DNA from: Actinacidiphila glaucinigra
Lineage (GTDB): Bacteria; Actinomycetota; Actinomycetes; Streptomycetales; Streptomycetaceae
Direction: 5' to 3'
NCBI RefSeq assembly: GCF_900188405.1
Contig: NZ_FZOF01000007.1
Coordinates: forward strand, 310,001 to 374,000
Length of the DNA: 64,000 bases
Positions 16,823 to 24,569 of the stretch are shown here, in pieces (positions within the stretch are counted from its first letter, which is position 1; each line of letters opens with the position of its first letter). Below the pieces are notes generated by a model. It saw only the letters and a program-made list of their open reading frames with translations, did no database searches and was not told the DNA's origin. Position numbers and translations under genes: made by a program.

Positions 16823-16847
16823 TGCGGCGTCCCCCACATCAAAAGTA

Positions 16848-16862
16848 ACCGTTCTGAACGGT
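16848..16862. promoter_or_regulatory. Palindromic operator candidate ACCGTTC-T-GAACGGT
   Basis: A perfect 7-base dyad around a single central base, between the divergent SRPBCC and CGNR genes and 26 bases from the SRPBCC start. The most likely binder is the CGNR regulator encoded beside it. Confidence 0.5.
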
Positions 16863-16900
16863 GACGACTTTGGCACGGATGGAAATCACCTGTCAAGACA

Positions 16901-16936
16901 GTGACGTATCGCAGGTCACCGGTTAGGATGGTGATG
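16901..16936 (+). promoter_or_regulatory. Leaderless promoter of the CGNR regulator
   Basis: GTGACG (16901-16906) and TAGGAT (16924-16929) are 17 bases apart. Transcription would begin at or next to the GTG start codon at 16936, giving a leaderless mRNA. No ribosome site precedes that GTG, which fits. Confidence 0.55.
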
Positions 16937-17484
16937 TGAACCATGCCTTCCCCTGCGGGACGCTCGCCCTCGACTTCCTGGGCACGCTGCGCGCACGACG
17001 CAACGCGGTGCCCACGGAGAAGCTCGCCACGCCCGGGCTCCTGGACTCCTGGTTCGTCGAGTCCCGGATGCTCGACAGCGAGCCCGGCGCCGGCACGTCG
17101 GACCTCGAGGCGGCCCTGGAGCTGAGGGAGTCGATCTACACCCTGGTCGAGGCGCGGCTCGACGGCGCACCCCTGCCCGCCGAAGCGGTCGCCGCGGTCA
17201 ACCGGCACGCGGCACAGGCCCCCGTCGTGACCCAGCTCGCCCCCGGCGGCACGAGCCGCTCCGGCTCCGCGGCACAGGGCCTGGCCGCCCTCGCCCGCGA
17301 GGCGGTCGAGATCATCGGCGGCGACGAGGGAACACTGCTGCGCGAGTGCGCCCGCCCCGAGTGCACCCAGGTCTACCTCGACCACTCCCGGGGCCGCCGC
17401 CGCGAGTGGTGCGCGATGCGCACCTGCGGCAACCGCGTCAAGGCCGCCGCCTTCCGCGCCCGCCACCGCACCACGGCGGAGTGA
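16936..17484 (+). CDS. CGNR zinc-finger / ABATE-domain regulator
   Basis: A 182-residue protein. The N-terminal ABATE (stress-induced regulatory) domain begins 'CGTLALDFLGTLRARRN' and continues through helices to ~120. The C-terminal zinc finger carries 'CARPECTQVYLDHSRGRRREWCAMRTCGNRVKAAAFRARHR' with the CxxxxC and CxxxxCGNR pattern, all four cysteines present. Such proteins are thought to be DNA-binding repressors of adjacent genes. It is divergent from an SRPBCC gene over 113 bases, a common pairing. Ligand is unknown. Confidence 0.88.
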   Translation: MNHAFPCGTLALDFLGTLRARRNAVPTEKLATPGLLDSWFVESRMLDSEPGAGTSDLEAALELRESIYTLVEARLDGAPLPAEAVAAVNRHAAQAPVVTQLAPGGTSRSGSAAQGLAALAREAVEIIGGDEGTLLRECARPECTQVYLDHSRGRRREWCAMRTCGNRVKAAAFRARHRTTAE

Positions 17485-17514
17485 GGCGACCGGGGGGCCG
17501 GAGTGCGGTGGTCC

Positions 17515-17958
17515 TCAGGTGATCCGGCGGGGCGCCGGTGACCAGTCCGCCGGCAGCTCCACGTTCTCGTCGTGGTCGATCAGCAGCGGATAGCGGTCGC
17601 GCCACCACCGTTCCCGCTCCGGCCGCGGACCGGCCTGCGCGTCGAGCGGCTTCACCGGCCCCGTCGCGGCTCGGTACCGGGCGTCCAACGGCTCCAGCCG
17701 CTCCCGGCAGAACATCCGCATCGCCGGGGTGAGGATCGGCAAGGCCTCGTGCAACCAGTCGCGGCAGTCGATGTCGCTGAGGTACTCGAAGACCCACGTG
17801 GTGTCGTAGCCCTCCTCGACACCGACCACGAAGTACTTCCAGGACCTCATCTGGACGTAGAGGCTCGGAGCGCCATGGAACCGGCCGGCCAGAAGCTGCT
17901 GGGCCCGATCGGCGGACGCATGGTCCTCGGTGGTGAGTTGCGAGGCATCCACGCCCAC
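17515..17958 (-). CDS. Hypothetical protein
   Basis: A 147-residue soluble, acidic protein starting at GTG 17958 (or GTG 17952). The middle ('YVQMRSWKYFVVGVEEGYDTTWVFEYLSDIDCRDWLHEALPIL') looks like a compact alpha/beta domain, and the tail is Pro/Arg-rich. No family is recognised. It is convergent with the CGNR regulator and stands alone. Codon usage resembles its neighbours, so it is likely real despite lacking a known domain. Confidence 0.65.
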   Translation of the reverse strand: MGVDASQLTTEDHASADRAQQLLAGRFHGAPSLYVQMRSWKYFVVGVEEGYDTTWVFEYLSDIDCRDWLHEALPILTPAMRMFCRERLEPLDARYRAATGPVKPLDAQAGPRPERERWWRDRYPLLIDHDENVELPADWSPAPRRIT

Positions 17959-18049
17959 AGCGTTCCAGACGCCGACCGGAGCGTCACCTCACCCACCGAT
18001 CGGGCTCCCCGTGGACCCGGCCTCCTCTTGCCGCTCGCCGGTCGAGGCC

Positions 18050-19255
18050 TCAGAACCCGACGAGGAGGTGACGGGGACCGCGCAGCATCGCGTTGCGCCG
18101 GTAGGGCGGCGGGTCCTGCAGCAGGGTCGCCGTGCCGAGGCCGGGGAGGAGCGCGCCGAGCGCCGCCTGCGCCTCGATGCGCGCCAGCGGCGCGCCGTAG
18201 CAGAGGTGGATGCCGCTGCCGAAGCCGAAGTGCTCGTTGTCCTTGCGGGCGGGGTCGAACCGTTCGGGGTCCTGGAACCGCAGCGGGTCGCGGCTGCCCG
18301 AGGCGAGCGCCAGGATCACGGACGTCCCCTTCGGGATGACGGTCCCCGCGATCTCCACGTCCGCGAGCGGGATGCGCTCGCGCAGGTGCACCGGCGGCTC
18401 GTACCGCAGCAGTTCCTCCACCGTCTCCGGCAGCAGCTCCGGTTCACGGCGGAGCCGTTCCAGCTTGTCGGGGTGGCGCAGCAGCGTCAGCACGCCGTTG
18501 GTGATCAGGTTGACCGTGGTCTCGTGCCCCGCGATGAGGAGCAGGATCGCGGTCATCGCCAGTTCCTCCCCGGTGAGCCGCAGCTGCGGATCCGGTTCGT
18601 TGACGAAGTCCGAGAGCATGTCGCCGGTGGGCCGGCCGCGGCGCTGCTCCGCCAGACCGAGCAGGTACGCCCCCATCTGCATCCGGGCCTCGCGGCCCGC
18701 CTCGGCCCGCGCGGCGGTGTCCTCGCCCGGGCTGATGTCGGCGGAGGCGACCAGCAGGTCCGTCCACTCCCGGAACCGGGGCTCGTCCTCGCGCGGGACC
18801 CCCAGCAGCCGGCAGATGACCGTGACCGGCAGCGGGTAGGCGAGGTCGTCGACGATGTCGACGTGGTCGCGGCCCCGCAGCCCGTCCACCAGCTCCCCCG
18901 TGAACCGGGTGATCTCGCCCCGCATGGCGTCGACCCGCCCGGGGCTGTGCGGCGGGCCGAACGGGCGCATGGCCAGCGTGCGCAGCCGGTGGTGCTCGGG
19001 GTCGTCGAGCCGCAGGAACGGCAGGTGCTGGGTCTCCTCCGACGCCGCGGGGGCCGGGGTGGTGCGGTTGCGGGGGTCCGCGCTGAGCCTCGGGTCGTGG
19101 AGCAGGCCCACGATCTCGTGGTAGGTGCCGACCAGGTAGCTGCCGTCCGTCTGCCGCACCACGGGCCCGGCCTCGCGGAGCTCCGCGTAGAGGGGGTACG
19201 GGTCGGGGCGGCTGGCGTAGTCGGTGATCCGTTCCAGCAGGGTCTCGGCGGTCAT
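18050..19255 (-). CDS. Cytochrome P450
   Basis: A 401-residue bacterial class I P450. Oxygen-activation I-helix motif AGHETT at 242-247, ExxR salt bridge E281-R284, and heme loop 'FGFGSGIHLCYGAPLARIE' with axial ligand C352. ATG 19255 is preceded by GAGGAG. The fold and length match CYP105/CYP107-type macrolide or xenobiotic hydroxylases, but the substrate cannot be predicted. It is last in a three-gene leftward operon, 34 bases after the FAD reductase, which with the ferredoxin supplies its electrons. All key residues are present, so it should be functional. Confidence 0.95.
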   Translation of the reverse strand: MTAETLLERITDYASRPDPYPLYAELREAGPVVRQTDGSYLVGTYHEIVGLLHDPRLSADPRNRTTPAPAASEETQHLPFLRLDDPEHHRLRTLAMRPFGPPHSPGRVDAMRGEITRFTGELVDGLRGRDHVDIVDDLAYPLPVTVICRLLGVPREDEPRFREWTDLLVASADISPGEDTAARAEAGREARMQMGAYLLGLAEQRRGRPTGDMLSDFVNEPDPQLRLTGEELAMTAILLLIAGHETTVNLITNGVLTLLRHPDKLERLRREPELLPETVEELLRYEPPVHLRERIPLADVEIAGTVIPKGTSVILALASGSRDPLRFQDPERFDPARKDNEHFGFGSGIHLCYGAPLARIEAQAALGALLPGLGTATLLQDPPPYRRNAMLRGPRHLLVGF

Positions 19256-19289
19256 GCGTGGTGGCTCCTCGTGGAAGGGCGGGGGCGGG

Positions 19290-20657
19290 TCACCCGGTGG
19301 GCTTCGCCAGGACCAGCCGCCGGTCCGGCAGGTACCCGGTGAGCGCGACGGTGGGACCGTGCGAGAGCCTGCTCGGGTCCGGCACGTCGGAGGGGAGCGG
19401 GACCTCGGCCGCCGCACGCCGGTCCGCCGCCCCCGGCGGGGGCGGGAACGGGGCCGCGGACTCGATGAGGCGCTCGTAGTAGTCCAGCGACTTGGCCATG
19501 TTGACCGTGACCGCCGCGGTCACCCGGCCGCGGTAGCCGTAGACCATCACCAGGCGGCGCGCCTCCAGCGAGCCCTGGGCGATGACCACCTCGTCGGAGA
19601 AGGTGGGGACGCCCACCGACTTGATGTTGTAGCCGAACTGGCTCGACCAGAACGTCGGGACCGAGAGGTGCGGACGCCGCAGCGGCCCCGGGCTGATCAT
19701 GTTGTGCGCGGCCACCTCGGCCTGGTCCACCGCGTTGCGCCAGTGTTCGAGGGAGAGCAACTGGTACTCGTACAGCGGGTGCGGGAAGCGCGAGACGTCA
19801 CCGGCCACGAAGACGTCGTCCGTGACGATCCCGTACATGTCGAACGCCCGGCACCCGGCGTCGCAGGCGATCCCGCGCGGATCCGCGGCCAGCCCCGAAT
19901 CCGCCAGCCACTCCACGTTGCGGACCGCGCCCATGGCGACGACGCAGACGTCCGCGTCGACGCGGGTGCCGTCCGACAGGTCCGCGCCGGTGAACCTGCC
20001 GTTGCCGCGCAGCGAGGTGACGGTCACGCCGCAGCGCAGGTCCACGCCGTGTGCCCGCTGCATGGCCGCCGCGAGCTTCGACAGGGTCCCGCCGAGCGCG
20101 CCCACCAGCGGGGCGGGGCCGCGTTCGGTGACCGTGACCTCCAGACCGCGCTCGCGGCAGACCGAGGCGATCTCCGAACCGGTGAAGCCCGCGCCGATCA
20201 CCAGTACCCGGCGCGGTCCCGCCGACAGCCGCTCGGCCAGGCGCGCGGCGTCGTCGCTGGTGCGCAGCGTGAACACTCCGTCGAGGGCCGCCTCCTCGGG
20301 AACGGGCCAGGGCCTCGCCCGGGTCCCGGTCGCGATCAGCAGCCGGTCGAACGGCAGCGACGAACCGTCGCCCAGCAGGACGCGCTTGCCGACCGGATCC
20401 AGTCCGGTGGCGCGCACCCCCAGCCGCCACTCCGCCTCCGGATCACGGCGCATCGGCAGCCCGGTGGAGTACGCCGACGCGTTGCCGAGCAGTACGTGCT
20501 TGGACAGCGGCGGCCGGTCGTACGGCGGGTGGGGCTCGTCCCCCACGACGGTGAGCGAACCGGTGAAGCCCTTCTCGCGCAGCGCCTCCGCGGCCCGCAG
20601 ACCGGCCAGGGACGCGCCGACGACGACGATCCGGCCCTCCTTCAGGTCACCGGACAC
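19290..20657 (-). CDS. FAD-dependent NAD(P)H-ferredoxin reductase
   Basis: A 455-residue reductase of the rhodocoxin/putidaredoxin reductase type. The N-terminal FAD-binding Rossmann motif is 'VVVGASLAGLRAAEAL', with 'YDRPPLSKHVLLG' following. A second nucleotide fold is 'RVLVIGAGFTGSEIASVCRERG' (NAD(P)H), and the FAD-ribityl motif is 'DVFVAGDVSRF'. It moves electrons from NAD(P)H to the ferredoxin encoded just upstream. GTG 20657 lies inside the ferredoxin gene, an 11-base overlap that implies coupling. Together with the P450 it makes a self-contained class I system. Confidence 0.93.
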   Translation of the reverse strand: MSGDLKEGRIVVVGASLAGLRAAEALREKGFTGSLTVVGDEPHPPYDRPPLSKHVLLGNASAYSTGLPMRRDPEAEWRLGVRATGLDPVGKRVLLGDGSSLPFDRLLIATGTRARPWPVPEEAALDGVFTLRTSDDAARLAERLSAGPRRVLVIGAGFTGSEIASVCRERGLEVTVTERGPAPLVGALGGTLSKLAAAMQRAHGVDLRCGVTVTSLRGNGRFTGADLSDGTRVDADVCVVAMGAVRNVEWLADSGLAADPRGIACDAGCRAFDMYGIVTDDVFVAGDVSRFPHPLYEYQLLSLEHWRNAVDQAEVAAHNMISPGPLRRPHLSVPTFWSSQFGYNIKSVGVPTFSDEVVIAQGSLEARRLVMVYGYRGRVTAAVTVNMAKSLDYYERLIESAAPFPPPPGAADRRAAAEVPLPSDVPDPSRLSHGPTVALTGYLPDRRLVLAKPTG

Positions 20658-20856
20658 CGGCGCTCACCTCCTCGCCGACCAGGATCGCCTGCACCGGGCA
20701 GGCCGCGGCCGCCTGGCGCACGCGTTCGTACTGGTCCTCCGGCACCGCCGGGTCGTACAGCAGTGCTTCCTCGCCGTGCAGTTGGAACACGTCCGGCGCA
20801 AGGAACACGCACTGTGCATAGCCTTGGCAACGGGTGAGATCCACGACAACGCGCAT
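20647..20856 (-). CDS. P450-type ferredoxin ([3Fe-4S]-like)
   Basis: A 69-residue ferredoxin with three cluster cysteines, C10, C16 and C53 (followed by Pro), in the pattern C-x5-C-x36-C-P. The position that would hold a fourth cysteine is Y13. This is the arrangement of the single-cluster [3Fe-4S] ferredoxins that serve actinobacterial P450s. It is first in the operon, so reductase and P450 expression follow it. Identity of the residue at position 13 tunes redox potential in this family. Confidence 0.92.
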   Translation of the reverse strand: MRVVVDLTRCQGYAQCVFLAPDVFQLHGEEALLYDPAVPEDQYERVRQAAAACPVQAILVGEEVSAGVR

Positions 20857-20976
20857 GCCCAGCCACTCTCTCCGGCCCTCTGATGTCCCTTCATTGGTAA
20901 GCCCTGCGGGGGCGCGGCGCGCGTCCGGCTACTCCGCCAGGATGCGGCGCCGCCGTGGCGGGGCCAGGCTGGGCTG

Positions 20977-21177
20977 GTGCCATGCCGAGTGATCGTCTAC
21001 CCGCCGTCGGGCAGTGGCGGCCGCCGCGTACGGTGCGACGGCAGGATCCTCGGCCTCGCCTACAGCCCCCGCGACGTCCTCGCGCTCGTCCGCCGCGCCG
21101 GGCTCCGCATGCGCCTGGGCGACCTGTACGACAGCGACCTCGTCGAGTGGCGCGGCGCCGGCCCGACGACCTGGTGA
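20977..21177 (+). CDS. Small conserved Streptomyces protein
   Basis: A 66-residue protein starting GTG 20977. It carries 'RVIVYPPSGSGGRRVRCDGRILGLAYSPRDVLALVRRAGL' and ends 'DSDLVEWRGAGPTTW'. I recognise this shape (YPP...GGRRVR.DG..LG.AY, then LVEWRG.GP) as a recurrent small Streptomyces hypothetical family, so I keep it although it is short. There is no signal peptide or membrane segment. Function is unknown. Confidence 0.65.
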   Translation: MPCRVIVYPPSGSGGRRVRCDGRILGLAYSPRDVLALVRRAGLRMRLGDLYDSDLVEWRGAGPTTW

Positions 21178-21207
21178 CGGGGGTGCGTGCCGGGGGCGCC
21201 GGCGCGG

Positions 21208-21597
21208 TCACGCACGCGGCCAGAGCGGCTGCATCACGCCCAGGTCGATCACCGACACCCACTCGGCCGACGGGATCGCCCGCTCCAGCACGAACCACTC
21301 GTCCGGACGCCCGTCGAAGCCGGTGGCCGCCAGCGCCTCCGCGGACCCGGCGGGCAGCCTCGTACCCGCCCAGGCATGCCACCGCCGCGCCTCCGGCGCC
21401 GGAACCTCCACCGTGATCCGCACCGTGCGGTCGCGGAAGGGCCCGGGCAGCGACCCCGGGCTCGGATCGGTGGTCAGGTGCACGGCCCGTGCCAGTTCCG
21501 GTACGTCGTCCAGCCCCTCCGGCCAGGTCGCCCTGATCTCCGCGTCTGCCGAAATCAGCGGCCACAGCCCCGGCCGCGTGAAGTGGAAAAGCAGCAT
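21208..21597 (-). CDS. Hypothetical protein
   Basis: A 129-residue soluble protein starting at ATG 21597. It begins 'MLLFHFTRPGLWPLISADAEIRATWPEG' and contains 'VHLTTDPSPGSLPGPFRDRTVRITVEVP', a short beta-rich pattern, ending 'WVSVIDLGVMQPLWPRA'. No family is recognised with confidence; the 'VHLTTDP...RVRITV' core resembles small ADP-ribosyl-transferase-like or ligand-binding folds only vaguely. It is convergent with the small conserved protein upstream. Function unknown. Confidence 0.65.
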   Translation of the reverse strand: MLLFHFTRPGLWPLISADAEIRATWPEGLDDVPELARAVHLTTDPSPGSLPGPFRDRTVRITVEVPAPEARRWHAWAGTRLPAGSAEALAATGFDGRPDEWFVLERAIPSAEWVSVIDLGVMQPLWPRA

Positions 21598-21873
21598 GCG
21601 GGGACCTTACTGGCGTATCACCGCCGCGTATGTTTCCGGCATGTGACGACGAGCGCCGCCGCGCGGCGGTCCGTTGCCCGTCGGTCCGCCTCAGCGCAGA
21701 CGGTAGGGCGGTCCCTGGGCGCAGTTGCGCGGTGCGTTGTTGCCGCTGTCGCCGTGGCCCGCAGCACGGAGTGGAGTTCGGGCCGGCGTCGCCCGCCTGC
21801 CGCTCGCGGGGCAGCCGCCCAGCCGTGTCGGTGGGTCTTTGCCCGCGGCAAGCGTCCGCTGCTGGAAGCGCCC

Positions 21874-22410
21874 GTGTTCGACGGCATCGACCGGGAGCTG
21901 AAGGACGCCGTTCATACGTGGTGGCCGCGGGAAGGCGGTTGGCAGACCCTCCAGTTCAGCTCCGACATATGGGAGGACGACGATCTGCCCGCCCTCGTCG
22001 AATGGACCGGTGCACCGGCCTGCGTCGCGCAGGTGTCGGACAGCAGCCTCGCTCTGGTGACAGGGCTGGGCACCGACGGGCGGCGTTGGCAGGCATGGCT
22101 CAACCTGCACGTTGCCGCGGCACTCCTCACCGAGGAACCCGAGGACGTGGACGAGGTGATCTACTGGGTGGACACACCCGAGTTCCACGAGGCCGTGGGC
22201 CGCACACGCGCGGGACTCGACGCGCAGGTGCCTTCCGACGCCGCGGGTGCGCTCGCCTGGGCCGCGGCGGCGGGTGTCCCGGCCGCGGCGTCGCAGTCCC
22301 GGATCGAGGAGTTGCTGAGCTCGGAGGAGACCTTCGTGGAGGAGCTCTTCGGCGATCTGCTGGACACGTTGGGCTTTCCGGCGGCGACCGGGACCACACC
22401 GCAGCCGTAG
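21874..22410 (+). CDS. Hypothetical acidic protein
   Basis: A 178-residue acidic protein. GTG 21874 is the best start: GGAAG lies 6 bases upstream, while the longer open frame to the left is Arg-rich and lacks the codon bias of a gene. Visible features are 'WWPREGGWQTLQFSSDIWEDDDLPALVEWTGAP' and a helical, Glu-rich C-terminus. No signal peptide, membrane helix or known family is seen. Function unknown. Confidence 0.6.
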   Translation: MFDGIDRELKDAVHTWWPREGGWQTLQFSSDIWEDDDLPALVEWTGAPACVAQVSDSSLALVTGLGTDGRRWQAWLNLHVAAALLTEEPEDVDEVIYWVDTPEFHEAVGRTRAGLDAQVPSDAAGALAWAAAAGVPAAASQSRIEELLSSEETFVEELFGDLLDTLGFPAATGTTPQP

Positions 22411-22618
22411 GGGACGGCGTCGGGCCGCAGGGCCCGAGCTCCGGGCCGGAGCCGGTGGGCGAGCGGGTCGTGGCGATCTTCGGAGCGGCGGGGACGGCCT
22501 GTTACAGCTTGGTCATGAGTTGAGCCAGGACCCATGACGTGCGGGCGCCAGGGTGATCGCCGACGCGTCGCGATCCGCGCGCCGTCGGCTGGTCCCCGCA
22601 CGCTCGAAAGGCACGACA

Positions 22619-23755
22619 TTGATCGCTCTCGTCTTCGGAGGGCACGTGTTGTACCTCCTTCTCGTCGCCCTCGTCTCCGCCGCGGTGCTGGGGATCGTCG
22701 CGACCGCCCTGCGCGGCCGTTCCGACCGGCCGTGGACCTACGCGGCCTGGGCGGCCACGACGACGGCCACGCTGTTCCTGACCCTCTGGCTAAGACCCGT
22801 AGGCACAGGGGCGGTCAAGTGCATCGTGAGCAAGGACGTGTTGGAGTCGTTCGGGACGACCCAGGGCTGGATGAACGTCGCGCTGTTCGTGCCGATCGGA
22901 TTCCTCGGAGTACGCGCGGCCCGGCGTCCCCTGCCGCCTGTGCTGCTGTCCGTCCTCCTGGCCGGCGGCATCGAGACCGTCCAGGCGTGCCTGCCGGTCA
23001 TCGGCCGCTACTGCGACACCAGCGACTTCGTCACCAATGTCACGGGCGCCGTCGCGGGCGTGGGCGTCGGGGTCCTGTCCCTCCGCCTCGGCGCTTCGGG
23101 GCTCTCGCCCTGGCCGACGCGGCACCGCGGGCTGCTGGCCGCGACCGGGGCGGGATTCGTCGCCGTCGCCTGCGTGGTGTCGACCGTCGTCGACGTGCGC
23201 GTGGTCGACCACGCCGAGCCGAGCAGGCAGGCGTCCGCGGAGCAGCAGGCGGTGATCGGGCAGGCGATCCGCAAGGCGCTGGGCGACGACGTGACGATCG
23301 GCAGTGTCTCGGACAACAGGCCGTGCGGGGTCGACGGTGTGAACGAGGTGGTGTGGGCCGAACTGGAGCCGAACGGGGTCGCCTCCATGCGCTGGCCCGA
23401 TCCGGACGGGTTCCAGGTCGACGTGTCGATGGGGCCTCGGACGGAGGCCGCCGCCCTCGGGAAGCCGATCCCTGGGTCCGCCGGGCCCGTCCGTGACGAG
23501 GCGGCCGCCGAACGGACCGCCGGCCGCTATGTGGCCGCGCACTATCCCACCGCCGACACGAAGCGGCCCGCGGTGGACCGCGCCGACGACGGCACGGGCG
23601 AGACCTGGACCGTCACGTACCCCTACCGCGACGACCGCATGACGGCGGTGACGTCGCTGGAGGTGAAGGTGAACTCCGCAAGCCGCCTCCTCGGCGTCCG
23701 CCTCACCGCACCCGCCCCCGACAGCCCGGCGAAGAACTTCGCGCCCTGCGCCTGA
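22619..23755 (+). CDS. VanZ-like membrane protein with extracytoplasmic C-terminal domain
   Basis: A protein of about 378 residues. The N-terminal ~190 residues have the VanZ-like pattern: several membrane helices with 'GWMNVALFVPIGFLGVRAARR' and 'GGIETVQACLPVIGRYCDTSDFVTNVTGAVAG'. VanZ-type proteins modify teicoplanin susceptibility in Gram-positives, but the family is broad and mostly uncharacterised. The C-terminal half is outside and contains repeated cysteine-free beta strands plus 'TWTVTYPYRDDRMTAVTSLEVKV'. TTG 22619 follows AAAGG; GTG 22553 is an alternative. Role unknown; resistance is only a family association. Confidence 0.75.
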   Translation: MIALVFGGHVLYLLLVALVSAAVLGIVATALRGRSDRPWTYAAWAATTTATLFLTLWLRPVGTGAVKCIVSKDVLESFGTTQGWMNVALFVPIGFLGVRAARRPLPPVLLSVLLAGGIETVQACLPVIGRYCDTSDFVTNVTGAVAGVGVGVLSLRLGASGLSPWPTRHRGLLAATGAGFVAVACVVSTVVDVRVVDHAEPSRQASAEQQAVIGQAIRKALGDDVTIGSVSDNRPCGVDGVNEVVWAELEPNGVASMRWPDPDGFQVDVSMGPRTEAAALGKPIPGSAGPVRDEAAAERTAGRYVAAHYPTADTKRPAVDRADDGTGETWTVTYPYRDDRMTAVTSLEVKVNSASRLLGVRLTAPAPDSPAKNFAPCA

Positions 23756-23810
23756 CCCAGCGCCAGTGAAGGCTTCGCTCGCGCCCGGTCGGGCTCCGGG
23801 CCGAGCGTTG

Positions 23811-23831
23811 CCGCACCGCACCGCACCGCAC
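23811..23831. repeat. Short CCGCA tandem repeat
   Basis: Four CCGCA units plus one base, in the gap between the VanZ-like gene and the next leftward gene. It lies in the loop between CGGGCTCCG at 23790-23798 and CGGAGCCCG at 23841-23849, which could form a weak terminator. Confidence 0.6.
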
Positions 23832-23894
23832 GAACCGGACCGGAGCCCGGAGTCCGGAGTCCGGTCGCACCGCCACGAAGGACTAGCCGGCGCG

Positions 23895-24368
23895 TCACTG
23901 ATCACCGGGGGATGCCTGCCGGGCGAGGAACTCCTCGAACGCCGCCTTCTGCTTCGGATCCATGAAGCCCTGGCGGACATTGCGGGCCGCTTCCCGGAGC
24001 CATCGCGCCTCGTCGGGGTCCAGCAGCTCGGCGACCACCACACCATCGCGAGCAACCGCCGTGCGTCCTCCCACGCGACGACGAAAGAGCGTGAACGCGC
24101 CGAATTCCGCCGGGTGGGCCAGTTCCGGCTCCTCCGCCGCGGTCGGGCTCTCTTCGCCTGCGCCATTCGTCGGGAAGGCGGTGGGGGCCCAGTGCTCCCA
24201 GAGTGCCAGCGTGGCCGCGGGTACCAGCACGGCGCGCTCCGCCCTTTCGCGCCCCTCCCACATGAACGTGACGGTGACGGGTTCGCCGACCGTCTCGGCC
24301 AACGCGAGCACCCTCTCCATCTCATCGTTGATCGGACAATCCACCACTGCATCGATCTGAATGCCCAC
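23895..24368 (-). CDS. Hypothetical protein
   Basis: A 157-residue soluble protein from GTG 24368. The N-terminal half is regular ('MERVLALAETVGEPVTVTFMWEGRERAERAVLVPAATLALWEHW'), the C-terminal half basic ('FRRRVGGRTAVARDGVVVAELLDPDEARWLREAARNVRQGFMDPKQKAAFEEFLARQ'). No family is recognised. It is divergent from a SMI1/KNR4 gene. The long open frame continuing leftward-upstream to 25934 is a shadow of that SMI1 gene. Function unknown. Confidence 0.6.
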   Translation of the reverse strand: MGIQIDAVVDCPINDEMERVLALAETVGEPVTVTFMWEGRERAERAVLVPAATLALWEHWAPTAFPTNGAGEESPTAAEEPELAHPAEFGAFTLFRRRVGGRTAVARDGVVVAELLDPDEARWLREAARNVRQGFMDPKQKAAFEEFLARQASPGDQ

Positions 24369-24569
24369 GGCGCTTGAGACTAGTGACCCCGTCCGACACG
24401 CCGGTCCTCCGCCGTCCGGGCGGACGACCGCGGCGGCGCAACCCGCTGTTGGAGTCGGCCGGTGATCCGCGCGGGGCACCGAGGCGGGGCGGTCGGTGTC
24501 GGTGGTGGCGCCTAGCATCGGGCCGGTCATCACGTTCGCCGCGATCACCAGAGCCCCCGGAGGCCGCAG

